The translations under genes were made by a program, and so were the position numbers. A stretch of DNA of 64,000 bases, from assembly GCA_025201365.1 (NCBI GenBank), contig JAIXMF010000008.1:186001-250000 (forward strand), read 5' to 3'. Below are positions 1 to 11,996 of this stretch, one piece after another. The first letter of the stretch is position 1. The number at the start of each line of letters is the position of its first letter. Source of the stretch: Syncephalis plumigaleata. Taxonomy: Eukaryota; Zoopagomycota; Zoopagomycetes; Zoopagales; Piptocephalidaceae. The notes beneath the pieces were generated by a model. That model did not search any database. It was given only the letters and a program-made list of their open reading frames with translations, and was not told the DNA's origin.

Positions 1-2
1 CA

Positions 3-1710
3 CTCGAGCTGGAGATGTACCATCAGATCAAGAATGTCATCGGCGTTGATCCCAGTTTCTACGAATACGTACTCATGGTGGACGCCGACACTGTAGTCCT
101 ACCCGATGCGCTTAACCGCATGGTCAGCGCCATGTTGCACGATCAGAAGATTATGGGTATTTGCGGGGAAACGGAGTTGGCCAACGCAAAAGCCACCTGG
201 ATCACGATGATTCAAGTGTACGAGTACTACATCTCGCATCATATGTCAAAGGCGTTCGAGTCGTTGTTCGGTTCAGTCACCTGTTTGCCCGGTTGTTTCT
301 GTATGTATCGTTTACGAGCACCGCACAAGGATCATCCACTCCTAATTAATAACACGATTATCGAGGAATACTCGGAGAATCGTGTCGACACACTACACAA
401 GAAGAATCTACTATCGCTCGGCGAGGATCGCTACTTGACCACACTACTACTGAAGCATTTCCCGCAAATGAAGACGTCCTTCACGAGTGACGCTCAGTGT
501 AGAACGAAGGCGCCCGACACTTGGTCAGTCCTATTATCGCAACGTCGACGATGGATCAATTCAACGGTACACAATCTTGTGGTGCTATTGTCGCTCGATC
601 GATTGTGCGGCTTCTGCTGTTTCTCCATGCGATTCGTCGTGTTCGTCGATCTACTCGCCACCGTCATTCAACCCGCCACCGTCGTCTACCTCGCCTACCT
701 CGCCTATATGGGTATCACTCAGGGTAGTGTGTTGATTTTCGTCTCGTTGATGATGTTGGCGGCCATTTACGGTTTGCAAGCCATTATCTTCCTATTGAAA
801 CGTAAATGGGAACACATCGGCTATATGATCATATCGATTATCGCTCTGCCCGTTTTCTCGTTCTTCATTCCCGTCTATTCATTCTGGCATTTCGATGATT
901 TCTCCTGGGGTAACACACGTCTAGTGGTAGGGGCGACAAGGCAAGAAATACGTGGCGGCAAATGAAGGCGAGAAATTCGATCCACGTAGTATTCCCCGTA
1001 AAAAGTGGACCGACTACGAGCAGGAACTATGGGAGAGTGGCTCGCAGGACTCGCACGAGACGCATCAGTCTAGACATTCGCGTGCACCTACCGTACGCTC
1101 TTATCGATCCGCAGCGCCTAGTATCCATAGTCAACGATCACAAGGTGGTGGTAATCGATCGGTTTATGCTGCTACTATTCATGGTGGAGGCGGTAATGGT
1201 AATGGTAATGGCAATGGTAGTATCTATCAAGGACAAACTGGTCACAACTCTTATGCACCATCGATGGGTAGACCATTTAGCGGCTATTCCACCGTATCAA
1301 TGCAACATAATCCAAATGTGTATCAAGATGCACCCGCCAGTGTATACGGCGGTGGTACAGAGTTTAGCTACGCACCTTCACCTCATCCACCGATGAATAC
1401 GGTAATGATGATGCCGGGACCACAAGCATCGACATCTCGTCCTGCTTCCATTTACAATGGCGGTATCAGCGGTAATGGTAGTCACTATGCTTCATCCGTA
1501 ATGGGTGGTAGTATGAGCGGTATGCGTGCATTGCCCACCGACGAGGATATTCTCGCGGAGGTACGGAATATCCTAGCTACAGCCGATTTAATGACAGTCA
1601 CGAAGAAACAAGTACGTGACGCTCTATCCAACGTGTTCGGCATGGATATGCAACCACGCAAGGAGTATATCAATCAGTGTATCGAACACATCCTACAGAG
1701 TAGATCATAA
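3..1710 (+). CDS. Chitin synthase, C-terminal part (class V/VII type), with a one-base frame break
   Basis: Membrane glycosyltransferase making cell-wall chitin from UDP-GlcNAc. The 5' part lies outside the window. Visible are the catalytic block with MVDADT, the acceptor region with [10 protein letters not shown] and the QRRRWINS product-binding motif, then hydrophobic helices, then [11 protein letters not shown]. After a Gly/Asn/Ser-rich stretch comes a C-terminal DEK-type domain (about the last 60 residues, from [15 protein letters not shown]). These order as in class V/VII chitin synthases. The frame changes at a run of four G at 930-933: upstream reads in one frame to about 930, downstream from about 934. 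Reading three G gives a continuous and family-like junction ([19 protein letters not shown]). No intron of normal size fits. This is either an assembly error in a homopolymer or a real frameshift. Stop TAA at 1708-1710. Confidence 0.9.
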
Positions 1711-2442
1711 TGGCTGTTTTTTTTCGTTTTTCCTTCTCCTTCTCTTCCTACTCTTTCATTGAATCTGTTAGTACTTATTCTCTAATGATAGTACATCATC
1801 CGGCAAACATGCTAGATGATTATCACTGTTTAGTGAATCATACCCTACCAGTTAATGGTGCCACTTGTGAGTCTTTCCTTTTTATTCCTTTTCTCCGTCA
1901 TTCCATATGGTCTAAACTTGAACTATACTTAGTACTTGAAAATAATAAATGCAATCAATAGATTATCCGTAATATTACCATAAATGTGCGCTTGTTAGTT
2001 CAGTAATGCATTGATTTATTACACATGACAAGTTCAAGAGAAACATTCGCAATAGAACACAGATTTAGTAACAACTATTTCTTGGCCATCATGTAGTGCG
2101 ACAATGTTTAAGTGGTATGCTCATGCATCATTCCATAACGGATGCAAAAATGGTAACGGGGAAACGGAATGCAGTTTGATGAGGCGTCACGTTTAGTACA
2201 ATGCAAGTAGCAACTAGTATCGTAAATGGTAAATTGAGTACCATTATGGACAGATCCATGTGGCATTTCGTATCAATCAATAAAAATAGCTTCTATATGT
2301 CATTGCTCATGATGCTCTCATACTATAAATAAGCGTTTGCTTTTCCTTGCAGAACTAATTGCCATTAACCTCGCTCATTCACTCTATTTACCATCTTACG
2401 ACTTTTCTTTTTCTCTTTCTTTATAAGCCGCATACTGATAGA
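1711..2442. other. Intergenic, chitin synthase 3' side to secreted-protein promoter
   Basis: No supported gene. It starts with a pyrimidine-rich 3' flank. A TATA-like TATAAAT at 2324-2330 sits about 119 bp before the next start codon. Confidence 0.5.
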
Positions 2443-3435
2443 ATGATTTTCAACTCGGAATTGATTGGTCTAACTGCTATCACAGCACTACTGCTTGCAT
2501 CAGCTGCCGATGCCGGCTTAGTCAGTAAGATTATTGCAATTGGTTTGTTGTCTATATCAGTATAGCTAACGAACCGTTGATCCATTTCTGCTTATAGTGC
2601 CAAAGTCTGAAGATTTTATCGATGTGGCGCGTAATCCTTTGGTATTTGCGCCTTATGGCATCACCATCGATAATATCATAACTGAAACGAGCTTGCTTAA
2701 TCACTACGAGGGCCATACTAATGATAATAGGAAACTCACGCTTACATGTGTTCCGGCTGGAAGTGAAAAGGATGTAGTAACTGCAAAAGTTGTCGAGACA
2801 TTGGAGAAATTAACTTTGTCAAATGTGCGTCAGCCAAGAACTGTAGACCTAATCACTTAGTAAGAGGAGATGCCTTCCCAATCGGCAATAAGAAATGCTA
2901 CGTTGGCATGCCTCAATGCATACAGACCTGGAATGGATTTACACAATCCGTAAGATTCCTTCCAATGCAAGGTTTTGAGAATGCTCTTCAGTTTATTTCT
3001 AGCCAGTTTGTTATGTGTATGTATAGTTTAAATTTGCTTCATCTATATACTAATGCTATTATCATTTAGTAGGAAAGGCTTTTCATTCCAGTGGTATCAA
3101 GTTTGACTTTAAGAAAGAGAGTAAGTGACACATACGCTCTCTTTCTCTAAACTATACTAACACTTAATGGTATGTTAGACATATGTTTTGACAGACAATT
3201 CCGACCAGTGATTACGCGTCTGGATGCTGCCACACCAGTACCATCTGGTCAATCCAGTAGTGTTGATGTTGCAGCAGGAAATTCCGTATACAACCTACTA
3301 AAATCCCTTCTTGATGCTTATTCGGCACAACATCCAGAAGTTCAAAGCCGCTTCCAGGGTCCCAACGCTAACAGTTATATCATGGGCTTGCTGAACGCTA
3401 ATTATGGTAATACTCCTGGATATGATGCATTCTAA
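2443..3435 (+). CDS. Secreted protein of unknown function, spliced, with one apparent frame break
   Basis: Not recognised. Exon 1 (2443-2524) encodes a clear signal peptide (hydrophobic core LTAITALLLASAADA). An intron with GTAAG...TTATAG joins to exon 2 at 2598. Exon 2 reads well until about 2815, after which the coding-like frame is one base earlier (KCASAKNC, then NKKCYVGMPQCIQTW). The switch lies at a short A run near 2808, so a missing A in the assembly is a simple explanation. A small exon (about 3072-3120, HSSGIKFDFKKE) and a last exon (from 3179, ICFDRQFRPVITRL to NTPGYDAF) follow; the boundary near 3014 is unresolved. Cys placement loosely resembles the secreted protein at 25144-26379, so the two may be distant paralogs. 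Confidence 0.5.
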
Positions 3436-4639
3436 TGTAATTGAAATATTCTCGACCTCGTCGGCATTGGATAATCGATTATCTCGATTTGTTAACAGCG
3501 CATTTGCGTTAATACATTGAATAAATGATCGTGCAATTATCATGAATTATACTAAAGATTAATGAGATATATATTCTTTTTTCTTTAATATTAGTTAAAT
3601 CTAACGCACCATTCATCATATCATCGTTTACATGTATGGCTTAGCTTTATAGCACTTGTGACAATCAAACGTGAAAATGACAAAGAAAAGCATCCATTAA
3701 GAATGTGTGGATATGAAATGGCGACATTCTAAAATTGGATTGCTCCATTATGACGCATTCTCACGTAGCGAATGACCAATCTGTAAATGTGTATTGACGA
3801 GCAAGACAAGAAGCAATTCGAGAACAAAATGAACGGGTTCGTGTCACACTGTACTACCATGTCGAGATAGCAAACAAAAGGTTTATCACCGCTACGTCAC
3901 CTGTTCTCGAATATACTGACAAATACTGATACGTGCGCGTACACACACACGCGCACACACATGTACACTCATCCATATCTCGCTAATATGATGTTGCCGC
4001 CTTTCTATTGTTGTTTGCTAATTGCCATCCAATTAAATGTAATATCTCGGTCGTACACCGACTAAAACGAGATGTAAGCGCGTTAGACACAATGGATAGC
4101 TACCCTTTATTCCAGCCTATTATCCTGTACACCAGCAGATATGGCTCCGCGTCTTTCCGAGAGCCTGTCTCTGAAGGATTTACGACACACGACCGCAACT
4201 CGAGCCCGTAGCGTCTATAACCGAACGTGCAACGACTCCATTACTGCTCATCAGTGATAACCTCGCATATTACTGTTTAGGAACTAGGGTGATACACGTC
4301 GTTGATAGAACCGCACGTCATTATTCGAACAAGAAGAATGATAGGCTGCTGTGTTGTTGGTGTACTAGCAAACATCCCCAATGAGTGTGATAGTGAACAT
4401 CATGATTGCTAGTCGTCTTATCGTACGAGTCGTAGCGGTGACAATCATGATGTGGCAGTGATGGCGACAGCAATGAAACCTTCCCCAATTGTGATAAATT
4501 GCGTAAGCTATAAATATACTTGGTGGGCTAGTTTCACTTTTGTCCCTTTACTCTTCTGCTCACTTTATTTTACTTCTCCACACAGCTTAACTTGTTCGTT
4601 TGATTACGGCTGCTCACTTGCTCGCTTACTTACTTCATT
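3436..4639. other. Intergenic, secreted gene to ferritin
   Basis: No supported gene. It contains a CA-rich microsatellite near 3940-3965 and the ferritin upstream region. Confidence 0.5.
4509..4516 (+). promoter_or_regulatory. TATA-like element upstream of ferritin
   Basis: TATAAATA lies 124 bp before the ferritin ATG. A similar TATA-like word lies at nearly the same distance (119 bp) before the secreted-protein gene at 2443. Position and sequence are the only support. Confidence 0.3.
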
Positions 4640-5393
4640 ATGTCACTTTCTAAGCAAAACTTTGCACGTCCCACCGAGGAATCTATCAACTCCCAAATCA
4701 ATATGGAGTTGTTCGCCTCGCAAAACTACTTGTCCATGGCAGCATGGTGCGGTCGTGATAACGTTGCTCTTCCTGGTAAGTGAGATTGGAGTAGTAAGGG
4801 AAATGAAAAAAGAAACCTCGTCTAGCGTAGTATGACTTACAAGTGACGACAAATAGGGTTCAAGAAATACTTTGAACATGCTGCCAACGAGGTAAGCGGT
4901 ATTGTTCAAGTGATAACGTCATTGGCATGCACGTACTGATGAGTAACCTTTTCTTTTCTAGGAACGAGAACACGCCCAACTACTCATTGACTATCAGAAC
5001 AAACGTGGTGGTAAAGTCCGTCTAGAATCGATCCCAGCACCAGAGGTAAGTTATCGACACCGTTGTGATGAGCGAACATTAAATGTCTAACTGCCGGAAT
5101 GCCGCATAACGTAGAATGAATGGCGATCAGCTCAGAATACCCTTGAATCGGCTCTTCAGCTCGAAAAGGATGTCAATCAGTCATTGCTCAAGCTACACTC
5201 GCTCTCCGACGAAAATAGTGACTCGCAGCTTTGTGACTTCTTGGAGACCCATTTCTTGGAAGAGCAAGTTGACTCCATTAGCTCGATTGCCCACTACGTC
5301 ACCAAGTTGAATCGAGTGGGCGGTGATGGTCTAGGCCTATACTTGTTGGACCAGGAGATTGGAGAGTCGGTGGATAATGCAAAGAAGCATTAG
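4640..5393 (+). CDS. Ferritin, H-type (ferroxidase)
   Basis: Iron-storage protein forming a 24-subunit shell and oxidising Fe(II). Four exons in frame: 4640-4775, 4857-4891, 4962-5045, 5115-5393, giving 177 residues, the usual length of animal ferritins. The ferroxidase ligands of H-type chains are visible: Glu in [13 protein letters not shown] with Tyr six or seven residues later, the Glu-Glu-x-x-His cluster in NEEREHAQ, Glu in [15 protein letters not shown], and Gln in LEEQVDSI. The C-terminal [11 protein letters not shown] corresponds to the family's GLGEYLFDKETL region. There is no signal peptide, so it is probably cytosolic. No iron-responsive-element hairpin was found upstream. Ferritin of this kind is missing from most Dikarya but occurs in early-diverging fungi. 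Confidence 0.95.
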
Positions 5394-5843
5394 GCTCTTT
5401 CACTCATATATGTGTTTGTGTGCGTATTATTGCAAATAAGATAACAAATGAAATCTCTAGTTGTGCGCTATTCATATATGCATTCCATGCTTTCTCCCTT
5501 TTTACGTTCCTCTTTCCAGATGAAGTGGCGAACGCTTATTGTTATTAGCGCACAATTACTTGGATGACATTTCATATCTATATGTGCATTGCAGTTGTAG
5601 TTCATTGATCTATGTTGGATAACACGCTTACACGATGTATATAGCAATAAATTGATCGATACATTCTCTACGTATACGACATATGACATTAGGTGGTTAT
5701 TTATTATTACTCAACCCGTATAGATAAATAAAAGTAATATATAATTTATTGTTTACGTTTGTTTATTTAGGTGTGAGATAGCATATTTGATGACAACAGG
5801 AGCTGAAGAACCGACTGTTGTTTGTTATGCCTAGTATTTTACA
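5394..5843. other. Convergent 3' intergenic region
   Basis: Ferritin (+) and the 7TM gene (-) end towards each other across this AT-rich stretch. No gene is seen. Confidence 0.5.
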
Positions 5844-6928
5844 TTAGAATCGAAATGACCTGAAAAACGTGGCTTGCATGATATTCTCGCAGAGTGTGCT
5901 AAAGGTTAGTTTCAATTCAGTATGCGACTCGTGTTTTGGCTTATTTTCATTCGATGCAACGGGCGAACTTGAACGCCCACGCATATTAACGCAATAATTG
6001 GTAAGAATAGTGGATGTCGTCACCCTGTATCAAATGATAGGTAAGTTATCACGATGATGATGGTGATGAGGATGTTCATGCAATATCTAGTAGCGAGCAC
6101 TACTTACCAGTCAAAAACAAAGAAGAATTGCGAAAAGTTACCAATGACTTTGGTGGTGATGATAATATCGCACACAATGTTAAAGGAAATGACGAGGCAT
6201 AACCGTTGAATTCCATTACGAGCCAAACGCTTCCATGCATCCGAGCCGAATTTCAAATATTGACTATAGGTTACATAGCAAAAGATAGCCGAAAACAGTG
6301 TGTTGACAGGCATGGTGATGCCGAACCAACACCACGACATCGACTGACTATACCCGACCACACATCCGTAGGCATCGTCGAAACTAATGGGTGCATAGAT
6401 CATGGCGAAGAAGCCAAAGCCAATCTGCGGTAGTATAAGGAAGGAACCGGCGAAAATAACCCATCGTTGACGACGTAGTGCTAGGTAGCCTCGGTGTAGA
6501 ATGATAATACCATTGAGGAAGGTAGAAATTGTCATCGCCCAAATAACATACCAGGTAAACTTACGACAATTCATCTCCTCGCTTAGTAAAAGTGTAGCAT
6601 TCACGAAAATAACCGCCGATCCAAGTATCGATGTACACAATGAACACCAGCCGGCAATGTTGCTCGATTTGGATCGAACGGCCTTGATGGACAGCTTAAG
6701 ATTGTAAAGGAATATACACGAGACGATGATGTTTATGAAAAATTGCAAGTAAGCACCGGTCAAACGTTGATGCACCACATTAACCGCCAACGCTCGTTGA
6801 TCCAGTTCATTCGATACTGCCTGGAAAAGAGTCATTTCCCCTGATGGATTAGGCTTGATGCCAAATATAATTACTGAACTCGTATTATTCATGTTGACGG
6901 TTGCGTAATCTTTATGAGCATGATTCAT
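5844..6928 (-). CDS. Seven-transmembrane protein, family copy A
   Basis: Unrecognised receptor-like membrane protein, 333 residues in two exons: 6108-6928 and 5844-6024. Seven hydrophobic helices can be counted, starting with QFFINIIVSCIFLYNL. Landmarks shared with the other copies are a Trp after a basic pair before helix 4 (RQRWVIFAGSFLILPQ), a conserved GC in an outer loop (YGCVVGYSQ), QYLKFGSDAWKRLARNGIQ before helix 6, and FFFVFDW at the end of helix 7. The intron splits the Trp codon after its second base, exactly as in all paralogs. The second exon encodes VTTSTILTNY and a short polar tail. The start at 6928 is the only ATG before the conserved GEM motif with room for the N-terminus. 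Function is unknown; a sensory or signalling role is only an inference from topology. Confidence 0.85.
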
Positions 6929-9051
6929 GGATTAACAATAATACTAATAATACTAATAGAAAAGAAAGAAAGAAAGAAAATTGATTTACTTTTTTTAACT
7001 GAAGATAAGAACAAGTAGATAAGCAAGGAATAGAAATTAAAGAGTGGAAATGAAGGTACTATATATCTGTATGTATATATATGTGGAACAAGCATAGAAA
7101 AGCGTAAACTGCGCAGGGAGAAGAATGTAATCTATAAAAGGCATTGACATACCTGTTATAAACGAGGGGAAGCGCAATCAACGAAGATTCACGCGTGGCA
7201 ATGTGACATGCCATTGGTCCTCGGGTGATGCTTCGTTTAAGTTGAATCGTGCGTGACACCCAATTACTAGCATTACCGTTCATTTACTATCACAACAAAT
7301 CACCTGAGGATTATGCGCTCTCTTTTGTGTATTATTTATCTCGAATGATAAAGATTGTTCTTTTGTGTACTGTTCTGCCTGGGTGAATGAATGAAGCGAG
7401 TGAGCATCATGTGGTCTGTGTAATCAATCAATCAATCAATCAATGAATCGAGGCCAAGTCCGAAATGATCATATATCATTGACAATACAACTATCGTAAT
7501 CATCGATGATAGCAAAGTAATATTCAAAGGTGGAGCGGCTCACACACACACACACGCGTACGCGCACACGTACAAGGCAGATAGTTCAAGTGACCAGACA
7601 CACACACACACACCGGTTCATCAGCTGTACTGACATATCACCTGTGTGCTCATAGTCAACCTGCAATGACTGCATTGCCGTTTTGTTCGTTCGCTAAGGC
7701 TGACCATCTATCCAAGAATTCCAAACACCAGCAATGAATCTATAGACGCTAACTTGCCGTCCAATGCATGTGCTTCTTTATTCGGATGCAGTATTGCCAT
7801 TGACATTCGGTCTATCATAGTATTTGTCCGTCTGTATCACCATCATTGTACATGATTGTGAACCCCATTGTCAATCTATTCCCCCCCCCGTCAATGATAG
7901 CAATTTTCTCCGCTTATTAGCCAGTTGGTTATTTATTTATCTATTTGTTCATCTATACTAAATGGTATAATTTAAAGTTTATCATTAGCTTCCTAGTTGT
8001 TATAGGAATGATCAAGAACAATGTTCGTGTTAGTCATTTACGATTACACGCATCGCCTACACTTTCTCCCTTCCTTCCCCTCACCCTCTCTCATGACCAT
8101 TAAACTCAATGGCAGGCGTTGTTGTGTTCATTTTGCCTAGCTTTTCTGTTTCATGTTATCCTTGATGGCAGGCTTTCCAGTTACATGATAGTACATTCTA
8201 GCAAGCATGCACAAGAAAGCATGTGCTTTACACAGAGCATTCCAACGCTTGCCATTTACTATTCCGTATACATACGCATGTATACATACATACATACATA
8301 TATGCATACATAAATATATTCACATATACTCATACACGTACATACTTGATGAATACTGCGTATTCTCATGAGCGCGATTTATTTTATTGGTAGATTTTAC
8401 TTTGATTTGACATGCTATGGCTAAATACACGGATAAACTATGGGTAAATCTACGTTAATTACCCTAGTGCCGAATCATTGAACTGCATACGCAATATCCA
8501 CACATTTAATAAGCAACGTAGCTATGCGTATGTGCGAGATTTGCCTTGGACACAAGGTATTCTATTGAAGTGTACACTGAATGATCGGCTGGTTCGTTAG
8601 CACGCAAACAATTGTCACATTGGCATGCACCATGTGATGAAGAGAGTGTGTGACATCAAGGAAGAGAATGATTTATAACCGGATAACCGGATAGATAAAT
8701 AGATAGACAATCGGAAAGGGAAGAATGATGTCATAGTCATAGGTCTATTTACTAGATACCAGTTCAAAGAGGTAAATAAGCCTATTATAGTATGAAGAAA
8801 ACAAGTTAATGTCACGACAATGATGTATATACACCATGTGTACCAATTCATGATGCATAGGAAATGAGCAATATATCGATCACTAGATGCATTACTAGTC
8901 ATTGATTTAGACATTATTATTATTATTATTATTGCTAATGTTCCCGCAAGTTCAACAGAGTATTTATTATAATTATGCTTGTATGTGAAATAAAGAGAAT
9001 AATAATAGAGTAGAGTAGATTATAATATTGGTGTGAATATTCACCGCTAGA
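6929..9051. other. Intergenic between 7TM copies A and B
   Basis: No supported gene in 2.1 kb. Simple repeats are seen: (AATC)n near 7420-7445, CA-rich tracts near 7540-7615, and TACATA tracts near 8280-8340. Short open frames here lack any recognisable domain. Confidence 0.5.
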
Positions 9052-10183
9052 TTAACGGAAAACCAGATCATACGAAGTGTTTTCTATGGATCCCTCGCAA
9101 ATAGTACTAATTGTTTGATTGATATTGGTGACTATATGCGATTCAGACTTGTTACTATCGAGTGCCCGCCTGCCGATAGAGTCTGAACTAACACCAACGT
9201 AATAACTGGTCAGTATAGTCGAGATAACCACCCTAAATAATAATCAGTATATGTATATGTATATATCTATGATACTAGTGACTAAATTAGGGCTACACGT
9301 ACCAGTCTACTACAAAGAAAAAGTCGGAATAACTATCGAATGCCCTGGTAATGATGATGAGACCGCAAAATACATTGCAGAAAACGGCCGCACACAACTT
9401 TTGAATGCCATCTCGGGCTAAACGACGCCATGCCTCCGATCCAAATCGACGATATTGATTGTAGACGACACGACAGAAGATGGCCGAGAAAAACGTGTTT
9501 CCAGGCATGGTGATGGCGAACCAGTACAATGATATAAAGTAAGGGTACTCCGCTACGCAACCAGCGGTATCCTCGAGGGTTGCCGTCGTGTTCATCATCG
9601 ATGCAAGTCCAAAGCTTAACTGCGGCAATGTAAACGCCATCCCCACGATTAATATCCATTTATTGCAGCATGACGCCAGGTAAGCTTTCCGTAGAACGAC
9701 AATGCCGTTTGAGCAGTTCGCCAACGTCACCACCCATATAGAATACCAAATGAACACACGGCAATTGGCGGTGCCATTTAGCAGGAGTAGTGCGTTCAGG
9801 AAAGACACCGATATACCCAAGACTGACGTTATTATGCAGCATCCACCGTCAATGCTATATGATTTTGCTATGGCCGTTCTAATCGATACCCGTAAGTTGT
9901 ATAGGAAAAGAGTGGATAGGACGATATTAATAAGAAACTGCTGATAGAAACCAAGCATACGACGTCTTATTTGTTTCTCGGTCAAATCCTGACCGTCTAC
10001 CGTTCGGAACAAAGAACTGTAAATGTCCATCTCTCCCAGTGGATTATATGGAATGTCAAAAACGATGTCATTATTGCAGCAATGATGATGATGCGTATTG
10101 CATGATTCTCGTGGATGTTCACCTCCTACGATGATGGCGGCGGATAGCGCGGAACAGCTGGGAGATTGAAGATGAAGTTGCAA
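9052..10183 (-). CDS. Seven-transmembrane protein, family copy B
   Basis: Paralog of copy A, 353 residues from the first ATG in two exons: 9303-10183 and 9052-9232. The second exon is the same length as in copy A (181 bp), and the intron splits the same Trp codon (FFFVVDW). Shared landmarks include NPLGEMDIYSS near the N-terminus, FLINIVLSTLFLYNLRVSIRT in helix 1, GCVAEYP, QYRRFGSEAWRRLARDGIQ and a tail beginning VVISTILTSYY. The N-terminal 40 residues are His/Cys-rich and may not all be translated; an internal start is possible. It lies head to tail with copies A and C, which points to tandem duplication. Function unknown. Confidence 0.85.
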
Positions 10184-10940
10184 TTAAAACGCACTATGTA
10201 TCCAGTGCAACAAAACGTAGAGTGGGTGGGTGGGTGCACGAACAGCAAAAGGGTCTGGTGACAACAAAGACAACAAAGACAACGATAATAACGTGATGCA
10301 CGGAGACCTGTGGCATTCACAAGGATGCTGCTGATAATAGGCGAGTTTTGTAAGGCAACATGCGTGTCTGTGAAACCAGTGCATGGAATCTGTCAACCAA
10401 GGCTTGTATCTACCTATTAGCAAGCTGTTCCTGTATGCGGCCCGTGGCCACTGTAGCACCATGTTCATTGTTGGTAATGCAGCGGAGAAGAGAATGAACT
10501 ATATCTCTGCTAGTCTCGCGTAACGACCTAGTATTATCTAGCGTAAATGTAGGTCAACTTCGTAAACATGAATGTGCAAATCTACCATGAGATATACGCT
10601 CACTCAAATCAAAGTGCACTATAGTAACATGTTCATTTTATAGTGTTGCTCTATATTAGGAAATAGCGGTAACGTAACACGATAGAACAAGGAATTGAGC
10701 GATAACAATTCGTTGTATTCGAATAGTATGACGCCATCATTCTATCGCAAAGGATCTTTGGAGCAATCGAGTGGAATAACAAGGATTGAATCTCCAGCTC
10801 TTATGCCAAATGAAATGTAGTCAATCAATATAATAGTTATTTCGGTTATGATGTATATGTACTGTAGTTTATTATACCAAAATAAGAGTAAAAGTAATGT
10901 TTATTTTAGTAAATAGAATAATAAAGTGTGCAAATACTAG
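10184..10940. other. Intergenic between 7TM copies B and C
   Basis: Nothing recognisable. Open frames here have no membrane or domain signature. Confidence 0.45.
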
Positions 10941-11996
10941 CTATCTAACGTACGATTGGAATGTGGTAGCTTGTAAGAAGCGTTCATGATAAGTAGTTAC
11001 CGTTTCGGTGATGTCGACTTCCGTGTCTCGTTTAGATCCACTAAGATTTTTGTTGGTAGAGGCAGATGTTGCTGAAAACATATTAGCATAATGGTTGGTT
11101 AGAACAATTGATGTTATAGCACTAAACAACAAATGATTAGCGATTTGTTTTTACAAATGACAACGGTATAAGCATTTCTTACAGGTCAGCGTAGAAAAAA
11201 GCGGAAGAGTCATTGCCGCCTACTTGGAAGATGAGACATAGACCGCATCCATATTGCATAGAATTACGCAGCACATCGTTTGGATGCCATGTCGTGCCAG
11301 ACGTCCCCATACTAGTGTTCCAGATTTACGATACTGAAGATAGGTGATATAACTGAATATTCCCGAGAAGAAAGCGTTGATGGGCACGATAGCCGCAAAC
11401 CAACATAACGCTAGCGCTGTGAATAGTGCGTCACACATCCGCCAAAATCATTAACGGTAATGGGGCAGTATCTCACCGCTAGTATGCCGATAGTGAGTTG
11501 CGGCAGTATGCATACGGTACCGAATGCTATCACCCATCGTTTACCTGTAATGCCAGGTAGGCTGTAGCAACACGGCAATGCTATGGGAGCAAATGGCCAC
11601 CGTACCCGTTAATAGCACGTACCATACAAATTGCCGACAATTGGCACCGCCTAGCATCATGCCTACGTTGAATAGACCGGCCGAGCATCCAAGCGTAGAC
11701 GAGAAAAGACAGCACCATGCGCCTACACTACGATAACGACCTCGTACGGTACGGATGCCCACTCGGATGTTGTATAGGAATATGGCGGCCACGAGTATGT
11801 TTATCGCCATTTGAAATAGCAAGCTCTGTAGACGTTCGCGTACACGATCCACCGGCAACCATTGATCGTCGGATGACCTCGTTGCCGCGCTATAGATATC
11901 CATCTCGCCCGTATGATGCAACGGAATACCGAGCAAACTGGTGGCGTTCTTTTCCCAACCTTCCACTAATACATCATCATATTGATAACTATCCAT
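10941..11996 (-). pseudogene. Seven-transmembrane family copy C, pseudogene
   Basis: Third tandem member. The N-terminal part (from 11996, GIPLHHTGEMDIYSAATR) and helices 1-3 are open and close to copy B. The helix 4-7 region is spread over several frames: the KRWVIAFGTVCILPQ part, the CWFAAIVPINAFFSGIFSY part and the FFYADL end are not in one frame. At least three frame disruptions are needed to explain it, too many for chance sequencing error. The short second exon (10941 to about 11119; AITSIVLTNHYANM...) is still open, with a good acceptor before it. Copies A and B give the expected sequence at each place. It is a relic of the same duplication series. Confidence 0.8.

Noticed and set aside
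924-945. A 22-bp intron (GT...AG) restoring the chitin synthase frame
   Set aside because: Too short for splicing in fungi, and it would delete conserved residues; one extra G explains the frame better.
4440-4480. Iron-responsive element (CAGTGA loop) upstream of ferritin
   Set aside because: A CAGTGA word exists near 4455, but the flanks do not pair into the needed stem, and it lies about 180 bp before the ATG.
7059-7283. Minus-strand exon (MNGNASNWVSR...) with a good GTATGT donor as 5' exon of 7TM copy A
   Set aside because: The acceptors tested before copy A's ATG led into a stop in the phase required, and copy A has its own suitable start.
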